Positions 1-11,864 are shown, numbered from the stretch's first letter. The stretch is 64,000 bases of DNA from Vombatus ursinus (GCF_900497805.2 NW_020954557.1:2823416-2887415); one strand, 5' to 3'. Translations and numbers: made by a program. Notes: generated by a model not told the origin, from the sequence alone.

Positions 1-61
1 ACTGTTGTGATCTAGAAACTACTTACTCTCTCTCTCCAAAAAGACTGAGTTCTCTAAGAGG

Positions 62-308
62 TTTGTTTGGTTGTTGTTTAGTTATATCCAATTCTTCATG
101 ATCCCATTTAGGGTTTTCTTGGTAAAGATACTAGAGTGGTTTGCCATTTCTTTTTCCAGCTCATTTTATAGATGAAGAAACTGAAGCAAACAGGGTTAAG
201 TGATTTGCCCAGGGTCATACAGCTAGTGAATGTCTGAAGACAGACCTGAATTTGGGTCTTCTTGATTCCAGGCCCAGCACTTTATCCACTGTGCCACCTA
301 GCTGCCCT
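62..308 (-). mobile_element. tRNA-headed SINE with RTE-like tail
   Basis: Read on -, it starts GGCAGCTAGGTGGCACAGTG, has the CAGGAAGACC-type region and a CTGTATGACCCTGGGCAA core, and ends in a BovB/RTE-like tail near 62. This head-core-tail order recurs at 8411, 9166, 10177, 45452 and 46545. Marsupial-type SINE; subfamily not assigned. Confidence 0.85.
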
Positions 309-331
309 CTCCAAAAGGCTAGCACTGTCTG

Positions 332-475
332 TATCAGTCAGTAATCAAGCATGTATTTAAGTACTTACTCTACTCTGGGCACTGTGCTAAGCACTAAGAA
401 TACAAATATGAGCAGAAAGAAAGACAATCCCTACAATCAAGGGATTTACATTCTAATGATGGGAAGACAACATAT
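332..475 (-). mobile_element. LINE-2 3' end fragment
   Basis: The + strand reads TTAAGTACTTACTCT..GGGCACTGTGCTAAGCACT, the reverse complement of the L2 tail (CAGTGCCTGGCACATAGTAG). The flanking region to about 600 may be more of it. Confidence 0.75.
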
Positions 476-739
476 GTGAAAGGCAGTGGACAACTGGCTG
501 GAGGTGGGGATTCTGGGAGAAGTCATCTAACCAGGGTGAAAGGCGACAGGGGTAAAAGGTGCTTCCAAGGTGTGAATCTCAGGACTGGAATGAGTTTCCA
601 GGATGAAGAAGTTTCTAGGGACTGATAGAAAAAGTTTGGAATGTGCCTATGTATCCCATCTTCTATTCCTAGAAGTGTTTGGGTCCCTGAAATTCTCTAG
701 GACCTTGATATTGTCAAGGTGTGTGGTGTGTCTGGGGTA

Positions 740-1257
740 TTCAAAGAGGACTAGAATCTCTGGTGTGAGGGCTTGCCAAACCCCTTTCAGGGCTGCTCTC
801 TCACCTGTGGCTACCAGAAGCTGTATCATATAAAGTAGCCACACCCTAGTAAAGCCATCTTGGTAGACAGGCTAAGCCAGGTTGAGGGTAACTGACAGGC
901 CTCAAACCCCTTGGTGAGTTAGAGGGATGTCTACGCTAAGGATGCAAAGACTTCCTCTGGCAGAATGCGTGGATAACAATTTGTTCCAATGGCCATGAAA
1001 ATAGCTGAAGCAGGTACTATGGAGCGCATGGGCATAATCAGACTTGAAAATGCCAAGGTCATCTACAGCATTCCAGGCCATTGCCAGTCATCTTGATCTT
1101 TGTCTTGCCACTGGACTTTGATGACTCTAGAGAAGAGAATGAGACTGATAACTTTGTGCAACTCTCCCTCATTTAAATCCAATTCATGTGTAAGTCAAGA
1201 CATCACACTATGATGCTATTGGTCCTCTTTGAAAAGGAAGGACAAACAATGACATTG
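740..1257 (+). repeat. possible marsupial interspersed repeat, family unassigned
   Basis: The end (GGTCCTCTTTGAAAAGGAAG followed by GACAAACAA) resembles a tail I associate with marsupial repeats. There is no second copy in the window to confirm it. The boundaries are guesses. Confidence 0.3.
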
Positions 1258-1261
1258 TCCA

Positions 1262-3104
1262 AAGAATCCTCTCTCCTCTCTCCAGGAAGCTGGGTTCCAG
1301 GACTCTCAACACTTCTTCAGAACTAGGATTTAGGTATTCAAGAGTAGAGGAACTGGGGCTTCAGAGATTCTTATTAGTCTACTACTGGGGCTGAGGCTAG
1401 AGGGGATGGCTATCCTAAATGTGGGGGAAAAGTCAGATTCCCCATCAAGGAAGGAGAATGTATTTATTGTTTATGGGCTACCATGACTTTCTTCTGTGTT
1501 TTGTGCATGATGCCTCTGGGTTGAAATGAGACTTTCCTATACTAGAAATACATTATTACTTTGAGAACCTGAATGAGAAATGAGAACCCCTTTACCTGCA
1601 TCTACAAAAACAACTACAACTTTCACTCTAATTATATTTAGAAAGATCTACAGGAAACTCTATGTGAGCACAAAATAAGAAAAAAATCAAATTATCATCT
1701 GAAGCCTTCCCTAAGACTGAATCTCGTCTACATAAACCCCAAGTTTAGTGCTAGTCAACCAAAGGTTACATGGTGGCGGGGTTGGGGGCCCTCATATGAG
1801 ATTGTTTAATTTTTGAGCAAATCTAAACTCCTTCCCTAATATAGTACAAGTCAGGAAAGATCATCTAGAATTGGTGATTTTTTCTGGAGCTAGATTACGT
1901 GTTTAATCAAGGCAGAAATTGGAAGAGAGAGCTTTTACAATTTTACCACATGATCCCAAAACTTCGTTTATCTGGAAGAGGGACTTACCACCAAATGAGA
2001 ACGGAACAAGAGCTGGAGTGTGCAGGTTCTCAAAAAAAAAAAAAAAGATGACACGCTTTTAAGTTTAATCTTAATTGTTCACATTTTCTCTATCATTTTC
2101 CCAAGTCTAGACAATTAACAAAACAATAAATCAAACCCTGATTTTAGTGTTTGCCAGTTTCTGAAGTATAAATACTCACACTGAAAATTTAATAATTGAC
2201 TCTTGAAGGCTGGTCAGAGTTGGTCCCTGCATATTTTTACCAGCTACAGTGTACCACTGAGGGAAGAAGAAGAGAAGGCTTGATAGTGTTTCTCTAATGC
2301 TTTTTGTCCCCACTCTGGAACAATTATGGGAAAATTTCTAAAACAACCTTAGGTATGGCTCATGTCTATTGTCTCCCCCAAATGTAGTTAATTCTTCTCC
2401 CTTCTAGAAAAAAGAATCTTATATATAATAATAGTAGCAATAAAAGAGGTCATTGCCACCAAAAATTATAGAAAGGTTATATTCAAAGAGACCAGATATT
2501 CACTGATGCAAATTTTATAAGGAAATGGTAAGAACTATAATATAGCACTGCAGGCTGCAAAAATTTAGCATTTACTTCATACCTAGGAACAGACAATTAA
2601 GGGTAAGAACTGCATACCAGAAGCTTGCTAGCCATCATAGACTGGTCATTGTGAAATGTCCATTCTGCAAATGCAAACCACAAACTGTTCAATAAAATTA
2701 AACGAATAAACTGTACTGGTCTTGGAGCCTCATCTCTAACCAAACTCCTTCCCATATCTTCCCATACATAATAATGACCCATAAAAACTAAAGAACAATG
2801 CATTTAAGAAATGTCACCAAATATGACACCAAAGCAAATATGTCACTATACCAAATATTTATAACCTCTAAACTATAGTGAATGAAAAGGCTTCTAAACA
2901 TAGACCTTGGGAAAGAAGCTATAAGTAGATGGAAAGAAGATGAAGTATTCATCATCCCTCTATGCCTGTCTGCCATTGGAGTTGTCTCAATGATGCATTC
3001 AGTGGGCCAAGAAAAGATGAACTTATACCAATACCTAAATTCAAGTACAGAAAAAAGCCTTCATTCTGCCTGCAAAGTAGTCCACCAAAAATTAAATATT
3101 ATAG
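1262..3104. other. intergenic, nothing recognised
   Basis: AT-rich sequence with a 15-base A run (2031-2045). No gene-like ORF or clear repeat seen on either strand. Confidence 0.6.
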
Positions 3105-3107
3105 GAA

Positions 3108-4513
3108 TTCTTTTCTTTTTTTCTTTTTTTAACATGTGCTTTTAAAACTTTGGGTTACAAATTTTCTCCCTTTTTCCCTCCCTACCCACCCTCATTGAAA
3201 AGGCAAGCAACTCGATACAGGCTATAGATGTGTAGTCATGCAAAATGCTTCCGTAGTAGTCATGTTGTGAAAAACTAAGTATATTTCCCTTAATCTTATC
3301 CTACCCCCCCATTTATTCTATTCTCTCTTTTGACCCTGTCCCTCCTCAGAAGTGTTTGCTTCTGATTATTCCCTCCCCCAATCTGCCCTCCCCTCTATCA
3401 TCCCCCTGCACTCTTGTCCCCTTCCCCCCTTATTTTCCTGTAGGGTAAGATAGATTTCCATACCCAATTGTGTATGTTATTGCCTCCTTAAGCCAAATCC
3501 TAAGAGAATAAGATTCACTCATTCCCTCTCACCTTCCCATTTCACTTCCGCTGTAAAAGCCTTTTCTTATCTGTCTCATGTGAGATAATTTACCCCATTC
3601 TACCTCTCCCTTTTTCCTTCTCCCAGTATAATCCTCTCTCACCCCTTATTTTATTTTCCAGATATCACCACTTCATCTTCAACTCACCCTGTGCCCTCTA
3701 TCTATCATTTTCTTCAGTTAGCTTTTGTACCTCCTTTTCCATTTGGCCAAGTCTACATTTTAAGGAGTTGTCTTCTTTAGTGGATTTTGTACATCTTTTT
3801 TTCCATTTTTTGTGCTTCCTTTCCCAAGCTGCTCTTTTTACATAGTTCTCTTGCATTACTCTCATTTCTTTCCCCAATTTTTGTTTTGCTTCTCTTATTT
3901 GATTTTTAAAATCTTTTTTGAGCTCTTTCAGGAGTTTTTTGGGGGACCTGAGATCATTTCACATTTTTATATGAGGCTTTTCATGTAGGTGTTTTGACAT
4001 TGCTGTCCTCTTCTGGGTTTGTTTTTATTTTCCCTGTTACCATAGTAACTTCCTAGGGTCAGGTTTTGTTTTGTTTTGTTTTGTTTTGTTTTGTTTTGTT
4101 TTTGCTCACTTTTCTCTGTTTCATAACTTTTGAAGTTGGTCTCTGCTCTTGGGGTGAAGGGCTACTATCCCAAGCTTCTTGTGCCAGGGGGCCAGGGGCT
4201 TGATCTCTGGCTTCTGCTGGGGCTTGGGGCCTCCTGCTGACTTGCTGGAGTGTGGGCTCTTCTGGGTTGCCTTGATGCTGCCTATACTGGACTGTGCTCG
4301 CCTTCTGACTGAGTTAGAATTTTCTTGCTGACCTTCTAAGTTGTCTTGGGCTGGAAAATTGTTTCTCCTCATCTTTTTGTTGGTTCTGCTATGCCAGAAC
4401 TTGTTTTGAGGCATTATTTTATAGTTGTCGGGAGGTAAATTTTGGAGAATTCAGGTGAGTTCCTGTCTAATTCCAATTCATTCCTTATTCTACTAACTTA
4501 GCTCTGCCCTCCC
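3108..4513 (-). mobile_element. half-L1 (HAL1-like) element, internally deleted
   Basis: Read on -, it has an L1-type 5' UTR (4513 to about 3960, with CCAGCCCAAGACAACTTAG), a short coiled-coil part of ORF1 (CTGAAAGAGCTCAAAAAAG, about 3935-3700), then directly a purine-rich inter-ORF region (GAGAGGTAGAATGGGGTAAA). It ends in the tail ACATGACTACTACGGAAGCA and a mixed poly-A at 3108. There is no ORF2. It is the same family as 52782-55444 but lacks the ORF1 RNA-binding part. Confidence 0.7.
4063..4104 (+). repeat. (TTTTG)n
   Basis: A run of about eight TTTTG units inside the 5' UTR part of the half-L1 at 3108-4513. Confidence 0.95.
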
Positions 4514-4621
4514 TTCCCTGGTTAAATATATGTATTTTTTTTTTTAATATCAGGATAGCAACTTGTCCCTGGACTATTTCTGAACACTCTCAAATAAAAG
4601 CTGAGAAGATTAAAGAAAAAT

Positions 4622-4735
4622 GTTGATGAAATACCTACTATATGCCAGGCACTGGGCTGGAAATACAAATGTAATAACTCCTTGCAAGAAATTTATATTC
4701 TAATAGTGAAAGCAACAAGGGCATATTGATGTTTA
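4622..4735 (-). mobile_element. LINE-2 tail fragment
   Basis: ATACCTACTATATGCCAGGC then ACTGGGCTGGAAATACAAA, the reverse complement of the L2 3' end. Confidence 0.7.
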
Positions 4736-4744
4736 TATGAAATA

Positions 4745-5015
4745 CAGAAAATGAGACTAACATTTATGTGGCACTTTGAAGTGCAAAGGACATGACATAC
4801 ATGATCTCATTTGAGCCTTAATCAGTCCTTTGGGAGAGGTTTCCTGATATTTATTTATTGCCATTTTCCAGGTGGAGAAACTAAGGCTCAGAGAGATGAA
4901 CTGATTTACTCAGGAGGATGTGGCTCATCTGTGTCTTAGATAGGATTTAGATATTCCTGAGTCCATGTCCAGGACTCTCACCAGCTCTGCCTCATTGCAA
5001 CCCTGAGGTGTGTAG
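4745..5015 (-). mobile_element. CORE-SINE / MIR-like
   Basis: Read on -: a degenerate tRNA-type head, then the core complementary to GGAGAAACTAAGGCTCAGAG, then the tail region (GATCTCATTTGAGCC). Confidence 0.65.
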
Positions 5016-5227
5016 TACGTAGTATGAGAATGATTATTCCTGGTGTCTACATGACAAAACTGAAAGAAATTAAAGAATTAAGAATGGAAAGGACCTTGTT
5101 GATCATTCTGTCCAACAGGCTGCTTGTCCTTTGTGCCTATAATGGACTATCTCCTCACATCCATTTCTTAGAAACCCTAATTTTACCCACAGGTTAGTTC
5201 AAATTGAGGTGCCTCCTTCTACACTAT

Positions 5228-5453
5228 GGATTCTTAAGTGTAGAATATAGAGGCCCTCAAGGGGTCCATAGACAGATTTAGGGGATCCATGAAGTTGGAT
5301 AGGAAAAATTACATCATTTTTATTTTCTCCAACTTTTAACTGAAATTGAACATTTCCTTCAATGGCTTATCAATGTTATTCTAAGAAGGGGTCCCCAGGC
5401 TTCACCAGATTGTCAAAAGGGTCCATGACACCAAAAAAGTTAAGAATACCTGA
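5228..5453 (-). mobile_element. non-autonomous hAT-type DNA transposon
   Basis: The end AAAGTTAAGAATACCTGA and opposite end GGATTCTTAAGTG are degenerate inverted ends of GGTTAAGAACCCCTG type. The inside has repeated GGGGTCCATAG / GGGTCCATGACAC wording typical of old hAT-Charlie MITEs. A relative lies at 35308-35540. Confidence 0.65.
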
Positions 5454-5579
5454 TCCATAAGAAGCTTTTTCTTCTCCCCCTTCTCCAATTATCTTGTATG
5501 TATTTTGTATATAGGTACATGCCAATCCCCAGCTCCTTGAGAGTAGCGACTTATTTACTCTTGTTTTTGTGTTTAAAGA

Positions 5580-5705
5580 ATGCTTGTTAATCAACTGATG
5601 AAATGACTTGCCCAAGGTCACTCCTACTATTCAGTTGCAGAGCAGGATTTTGGAAACAACTCTTGGTCTAAGTCCACAGATTTTTTAACTATCCCCCAGT
5701 GCTTA
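5580..5705 (-). mobile_element. CORE-SINE fragment
   Basis: The + strand has ATGACTTGCCCAAGGTCAC followed by a reversed, degenerate SINE head. Confidence 0.55.
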
Positions 5706-5709
5706 CAGC

Positions 5710-6900
5710 CAGACTAATGAGGCTGGAGCACAATAAGTAGCCAAGTAAGACAGAACCTAATAGAAAACTAAGCTACCTCTCTGTCACATTATTTCAAAGG
5801 CTTATTTTTTGTTTTTGTTTTTTGTAAATTGTGAGATCAGGTTTAACCAGAGTAGAGCTCCCCATCTCATTATGGAGAAAATTATTGTCCACCAAAAAGA
5901 TGATTGTGTTTGGGTATACAATATCCTGCTGACCTCTTAATGTGCCCTGGGCAGCAGATTTTTTTTAACATATTAAATATTATAACTAGCAAACTGTTTT
6001 CTGAAGATAAAAAAGCAATGGATTAGAGAAATCCTTGTTTCTCTGCCCTTGAGGCATGCACTAGGTTTTAAATGAAGAAATATTGAGCCTCAGCCTGTCT
6101 CAGCCTGAGGCATCTTTTTCTCCTTTGACAGTGCTTCCTCACAACTCAGGTTAGTTTGGGTGAAAACATTGGGTCTAGTGGTGAGACAATGACTCATGTC
6201 TGAGTCAGGCATGGGAAGTTGAGTCATAGGCTAGAATCCCATTTGAGCACAGTTGCAAATGGGAATGTGGATTCTTTTGAGAGTTGACAATCCACCTTAC
6301 ATTGTTATCTATGTTACAGGAACTGGCTATGGTAGTGCTTCACTAAACTTACTGAGGGATGTTGTCATGGTCTGTTATTCACAGCTACTTATTGTGTGCC
6401 CATTCTGCCTCTCTGTCTGCAGGTGGCAGTCTTCCATTGGAATTCATCTACTTCTGTACCATGCAATGGGAGCAAAGTAGAACTACAACTTAGGTCTGAA
6501 GCCTTTGCCATGTGCCTGGGAGGGGAGAGTAGGAACTGAGTTGGGTAGACATGTCAAGATGAATCTTATGGCCAGATTCCAACATTGGATAACTGCCTTC
6601 TTTCCAAACTTCATGTAATCTATCTGATTCCTGCCTCCCCCCCCCCAATCAGTATTTCCCTACACATCTGGCAAGTGGCACACTTGGTACTCCAAACTGA
6701 ATCTGATTCTTTCCTTCTGCCACATTGCCCTGGGCCACACCAATCCACACTTAAGTTCTTGTAGCACACACAGAATTTAGTACTAGCTTCCATGAACTAT
6801 GTGGCTAAGAATATGTTAAAAATACATCAAAGATCAGTGATTTCCTTAGGGTGGGGATGGAGACTTCCTCTGCTGACACAGATTGTAACCCATCATTAAC
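5710..6900. other. intergenic, nothing recognised
   Basis: Unique-looking; only chance-length ORFs. A short C run lies at 6638-6646. Confidence 0.55.
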
Positions 6901-6904
6901 TTAA

Positions 6905-7035
6905 GGTCTTAGAGAGTTGCCTGAAGTTCAGAGGGGCTAGGACCTGCCTTTGGTCACACAGGTGTTGCAGGTAGGATTTGAACCCAGGTCTTCATTATCA
7001 CGTCTAACAATCCATCCACTATGAATCACTGCTTA
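6905..7035 (-). mobile_element. CORE-SINE fragment
   Basis: The + strand GGTCACACAGGTGTTGCAGG and GATTTGAACCCAGGTCTTC is the reversed head and B-box region of a MIR/CORE SINE. Confidence 0.65.
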
Positions 7036-8356
7036 GGAGAATAAAGAAAATATATTTAATTTCTACCTTAAACTGTCTTGGAAGTGAGCAATCTAATCAC
7101 CAAGTGGAGTTTTATCATCCGTTTGCACAACGTTGCCCCCCTCCCACTATAAGTCAGAAAAACCTCCATCAGCTGTCAGATATCTTTTTCTCAGGCCAAA
7201 CACAAACTCTTTAAGCAGGATCCTAATATGTCTGAAGATTTATTTCACCCACTGAGAGCAACTGATGTTTCTCTTGCTTAGCCTGTGATGAATTTTATCT
7301 CCACTAAATTATCCTAGGCATCCTAGGAGACATCACATTTGTTCACATTCATATCACTGTCACCTTCTTGGAGAGGCAGTGACTCACAGCAGGGCTATAG
7401 TTTTTAAAGAAAAAAATGTGTTTAATTATTTTGCTTGCCTGTATCCCTTGAATAACAACATGTTGTCTTAAACTCCTGGTGACATTCAAAATAGCTTGAG
7501 AGGCATGGTGACGGCAGTGATATTACTTTCGCACAGATCCTCTCCTCTAGACGGATTATAAAATGCTTTCAAACTACGAAAAGATGTGTATGCATATGTG
7601 GTGCCTAATATTATAAATATATACATACATGAACTTACTGAGGTACTCTTTCATCCTGTTAACTCGTCTATCAGATATCTGTGAATACAGAAGCCTCCTT
7701 ATTCCCCACCCTATTACATAAATCAAGACAAATCCCAGTGTTGGGAACAGATTTGTAGTTGCCTGCCAGCAAGCTCCTATAGGGATTAGATCAACAATAT
7801 CTTCCTGATGAATCCAGGTACATTAAATATCTGTAATGATGACTAAGACAGTAAAACAGCTTTATTTTCTTCCTTGAATTTCTCCTTTCTTTACCATTAA
7901 AATTGCTCTGAAAAGCTTAAAAAGCTTGGAGTCATATCTCACCCATCTAACATCATAAAATAGTTCTCTGAACATAACCGTAGGTGAAACAATGTATAAT
8001 GCTGATGAGGAGGAGGCTGATAAGAATGTAACTGGAGGTCCAAGCCTGGGCATTTGTGTAAGACTCTTTGCTAGTGAGGAGAAGGATTACTTGATACTCT
8101 GTGCCTGCATATGGGGTGGGATTTGAGAGAGGAGAAATGTGGTTGCAGACTCTCTGGTGGGAGAGAGACTTTGGGAAGTAGTCAACATGTAGAGGAATAA
8201 CATTGCCACAGCAGAGAGAGGCTGCCAGGGTAAAGTTATATCTCTCTGCCTTGCTAAATATCGCTAGTCTAGGAAAAATGACTTCTAAGTTCAAACTGCT
8301 TTCTTGGTCTCCATTTCTCTGAAGATTAGTCTCCCCACCAAATGCTAGTTACACAA
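7036..8356. other. intergenic, nothing recognised
   Basis: No repeat or coding region recognised. The minus-strand ORFs here (113 and 63 codons) lack any family signature. Confidence 0.5.
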
Positions 8357-8735
8357 ATCAATCAATTAAGAAACATTTATTAAGTACCTACTATGTTCCT
8401 AGATACATAGGAGATAGCTAGATGGCTCAGTGGATAGAGTTCTGGGCCTTGAGTCAGGAAGACCTGAGTTCAAATGTGACCTCAGAGGCTTACCAGCTGT
8501 GTGACCCTGGGCAAGTCACTTAACATGTTTGCCTTAATCCTCTAGAGAAGGAAATGGCAAACCACTCCAGTATCTTTGCCAGGAAAACCCCATGGATGGT
8601 GTGGTCCACTGGGTCACAAAGAGTCAGACACTATTGAATGACTGCACAACACAAGTGTCAGTATCTGTGCTAGGTTCTGGGGATGAAGACAATGTGAGGA
8701 ACAGTTCCTATTCTCAAGAAACTAACACTAATAAT
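8357..8735 (-). mobile_element. LINE-2 tail split by a SINE
   Basis: The L2 tail in reverse starts at 8357 (TTATTAAGTACCTACTATG) and resumes after the SINE at about 8653 (TCTGTGCTAGGTTCTGG). The SINE is therefore younger than this L2. Confidence 0.7.
8411..8652 (+). mobile_element. tRNA-headed SINE with RTE-like tail, inserted in LINE-2
   Basis: The head is TAGCTAGATGGCTCAGTGG and the core GTGTGACCCTGGGCAAGTC. The tail CACTCCAGTATCTTTGCC, then GGGTCACAAAGAGTCAGACA, is strikingly like BovB/RTE 3' ends. Confidence 0.85.
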
Positions 8736-9165
8736 CCTTTAAAACTTCGAGAATCTCATTTGCCAAAACTAATGGTCTTTTCTCCAGCTTTCTCCTTCTT
8801 GGCCTTTCTTCAGCCTTTACCTCTGTCAATCACTCTCTCTCTCTAGCTTTCAACAATATTATTCTCTGCTGGTTCTTCTCCTACTTGCCTGAAATTTCTT
8901 TCTCAGTTTCTTTTCTCAGATCCATATTTGGGTCACACACACTAGGATGTGTGCACACTAACTGTGGCTGTTTCCCATGGATGATTTTCTCTTCTCTCAC
9001 TATACATCTCACTTGGTGAGCTTATCAACTCTTGGAGGTTCTATTATATCTGTACAGAAGATTTCCAGATCCATATATCCAGTACTTTTCTCCCTCCTGA
9101 GCTCTAGCTCCACATCATCAACTCACTTTGGAAGATCTCAAATTGGATGTACTATAGGCATTTCA

Positions 9166-9392
9166 TAGTAGCTGTTCAGTCATTTTGCAGTTGTGTCTGA
9201 CACTTCATGACCCCATTTGGGATTTTCTTGGTAAAGATATTGGAGTGGTTTGCCATTTCCTTCTCCAGCTCATTTTACAGTTGAGGAAACTGAGGAAAAC
9301 AGGGTTAAGTGCCTTGTGCAGGGTGACATAGCTAGTAAGAATCTGAGGTCAGATTTTTATTCAGATCTTTCTGACTCCAGGGTCAAAACTAT
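9166..9392 (-). mobile_element. tRNA-headed SINE with RTE-like tail
   Basis: On -, a CTGGAGTCAGAAAGATCTG head region and a GGAGAAGGAAATGGCAAACC core/tail, ending in TGTCAGACACAACTGCAAAA. Confidence 0.8.
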
Positions 9393-9394
9393 AT

Positions 9395-9548
9395 CCCAAA
9401 CTCTGTCTCTCTCTCTCTGTCTCTCTGTCTCTCTCTCTGTTTCTCTCTCTTCCTCTCTCTCTTGTAATTTTCCCTTTTTTGTTTTGATTCTTCTTTCACA
9501 ACATGACTAATGTGGAAATAAGTTTAAAAAAATTAAAAAAAAACATTT
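9395..9548 (+). mobile_element. L1 3' UTR fragment with CT-rich run
   Basis: A (TCTCTG)n run, then CACAACATGACTAATGTGG and an A-rich end. The same wording is in the L1 3' ends at 52060-52331 and 58500-58729. Confidence 0.65.
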
Positions 9549-9554
9549 TGGCTT

Positions 9555-10136
9555 TTAAAATCCTTCACAACATGATCCCATCTTACCTTTCCAATCTTCT
9601 CACTCTTTATTCCCTTCCACGGACTCTATGATCTAAAACTGGCTTTCTTGTTGTTCCTCACAAATGACCTTCTATCCCCTGATTCTGTGCCTTTTCAATG
9701 TTCCTCTATGCCTGGAATGTTCTCCTTCTTCACTTCTGCCTCCTTTAAGATTTATCTTAAATGCTACCTTTTGCTATTGGCCTTTTCTCTTGTATAAATG
9801 TTGCATGGTGGGTAGGCCAAAAACTATTATCCCCATTTAGATGAGGAAACTGGGACTCAAGAGAATGTGAATGACTTATCCAGGGTGGCACAGCTAGTAA
9901 GTGTCAGAGCCAGGATGCAAACCAAGATCTGCTAGCACTCTTTCCACGATACTATGTTGTCCCTCTATTAAACTTACTCCAGGGACATTTTTATTGTCCT
10001 CCCCCGTCCCTGCATTGGATTATAAGCTACTTAAGGTAGAGACTATCTGTTTTTCATCTTTATGTCATGTGAACCAAACAAGGCAATTTGTACATGGTAA
10101 CTATAAAATAAATATTTGTTGCATTGAAATGAATTG
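9555..10136 (+). mobile_element. LINE-2, split by a CORE-SINE
   Basis: Late ORF2 and tail wording (GCCTGGAATGTTCTCC, TAAGCTACTTAAGGTAGAGA) at 9555-9805 and 9964-10136, with a reversed SINE between. Confidence 0.65.
9806..9963 (-). mobile_element. CORE-SINE inserted in LINE-2
   Basis: The + strand ATGAGGAAACTGGGACTCA and GGCACAGCTAGTAAGTGTC is a reversed MIR-like SINE. Confidence 0.65.
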
Positions 10137-10176
10137 AGTTATTGTAAATCTAATGTAGTTGGGCTCAGTGCTCATA

Positions 10177-10438
10177 TTTGGCAGCTAGATGGTGCAGTGG
10201 ATAGAGTGCTGTGCCTGGAGTCAGGAAAACAGTATCTTTTTTACTTCAAATCTGGCCTCAGACACTTACTAGCTGTGTGGCCTTGGGCAAGTCACTTAGC
10301 CCTGTTTGCCTCAGTTTCCTTATTTGTAAATTGAGATGGAGAAGGAAATGACAAACCACTCTAGTATTTTTACCAAGAACACCCCAAATGGGGTCATTAA
10401 GAGTCCAATATGACTTAACAACAATAACAACACACAAT
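10177..10438 (+). mobile_element. tRNA-headed SINE with RTE-like tail
   Basis: The head TTGGCAGCTAGATGGTGCAG, a full core, the tail AAATGGGGTCATTAAGAGTC and an (AAC)n-like end. Confidence 0.85.
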
Positions 10439-10643
10439 ACCATGAGAAATGATGAACATGAGAGATTCAGAAAACCAAGGCATACACATACACACACACA
10501 CGTAAAGGAAAACAAGACATGAGAATTCAGTTGGGTTCTCTGATCCATCTCAATTCCAGAGGCTTGATGGTCAAGCACACCTCCCTCCATTTGGTAAAGA
10601 AGTCCAGTGTGAGGCATTTGCTGTTGGACATGATCATTGTGTT

Positions 10644-10700
10644 AAATTCATCCACAAACATTTATTAAGCACCTACTATTTACCAGGCAGTGTTTTAATT
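10644..10700 (-). mobile_element. LINE-2 tail scrap
   Basis: TTATTAAGCACCTACTATTT then ACCAGGCAGTG. Confidence 0.55.
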
Positions 10701-10832
10701 AATTGTGCTTCTTCATTACAAAAGAGGATTTTACTGTGGGAGTGGTAAGATTATTGAGAGTCTACATAGATCTAAAAAAGCAAAGCATTAACAAAATGCT
10801 TTACTTTTTTTTTTTCTTTATAAAAAGAACCC

Positions 10833-11010
10833 GTTATAGAGTCTGAGGCCACAAGCTTAAGTTCTGGCTCTGTTACTTACTTTATATGTGACTTTGAACA
10901 GGTCTTTCCCTCTCTGTGGCTTTTAATTTGTTCATCTATAAAACGAGGTGGTGTTGCAGTCACTAGATGACATCTATGGTTTCTTATAGTTTTAACTCTA
11001 CTACTAACTC
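10833..11010 (+). mobile_element. CORE-SINE (THER1/MAR1-type)
   Basis: TCTGGCTCTGTTACTTAC, then a TGTGACTTTG core and a TCACTAGATGACATCTATGG tail. Confidence 0.6.
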
Positions 11011-11114
11011 TTCTACTATGAGATGCCAAATCAAGTGGTGGTTGATTGAAAAGAAAGGCATTAAAGCCATTGAAACTACTTTTCGGTACATCTTGTTATA
11101 TTCCTGTTAAACTC

Positions 11115-11425
11115 CTTAATGAATGAACAAGCATTAAGTGCTTACTCTCCTCCAGAAAGTATGCTAGGCACTGGGGATCCACGTACAATGAGTGAAACAA
11201 CAAATGTATTTACAAACACGTCATAAACAGAGTTGATAAATATGAGTATGTACAAAGTAGCTAAATACAGGGTAGTTTGAGAGACAGTGCCCTTGCAGTT
11301 TGGGCGATTAAGAAAGGCTTCATGCAGAAGATGATTCCTAAGCTGTACCTTAAAGGAAGAGAGGGAATGTAATGTAAGGAGAGAGTATATTCTAGCCATG
11401 TGGAATGTCCAAGGATGCAAAGATG
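11115..11425 (-). mobile_element. LINE-2 fragment
   Basis: TATGCTAGGCACTGGGGATC near the left end; on the right AAGAAAGGCTTCATGCAGAAG and TTCTAGCCATGTGGAATGTC, matching the L2 copies at 22190 and 24346. Confidence 0.7.
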
Positions 11426-11426
11426 T

Positions 11427-11525
11427 CTCCTACATCTCCTTATCCCTTGTGGAACAATGCACAGTGCCTTGTATGGAATGACTTAATAAATAGCTGTTGA
11501 ACAAATAAGCAAGTGAATGAATGGA
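11427..11525 (+). mobile_element. LINE-2 tail
   Basis: GCACAGTGCCTTGTATGGAA, ACTTAATAAATAGCTGTTG and a TGAATGAATGG-type end. Confidence 0.6.
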
Positions 11526-11644
11526 TAATGACAAAATTAACTATTAGAAAATTTCAGAGAGGCTGCTCCATATGCAGGCTTTTAAAAGACCAACAGAATG
11601 TTTAGTCCCAAGGACTAGATATAGGACTTAACAAGGTCAGTTTG

Positions 11645-11862
11645 TTTCAATTCCACAAATGTCTATGAAATACTTAATGTGTGCAAAATGCTTTGCTAGG
11701 GGCTGGAAAGTTTTAGAAAAGGAGCAAATACCTGACCACATAGACCAAACACCTAAAGAGCAAGTAAAATTAGTTAAGTGCCTTTAATACTCTGGGCACT
11801 GTGCTAGGCCTGGGGATACAAAGACAGTCCTTTTCCTTAAAGTGTTTACATTATATTGGGAG
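11645..11862 (-). mobile_element. two LINE-2 tail scraps
   Basis: 11645-11730 (GCTTTGCTAGGGGCTGGAAA) and 11771-11862 (GGGCACTGTGCTAGGCCTGG) are reversed L2 tails. Confidence 0.55.
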
Positions 11863-11863
11863 A

Positions 11864-11864
11864 G

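Noticed and set aside
4121-4414. A 97-codon - ORF as a gene
   Set aside because: It lies in the 5' UTR part of a half-L1; related sequence occurs at 52800-53100.
8411-8560. tRNA-like A/B box sequences at the heads of SINEs as tRNA genes
   Set aside because: No cloverleaf pairing; they are the tRNA-derived heads of SINEs.
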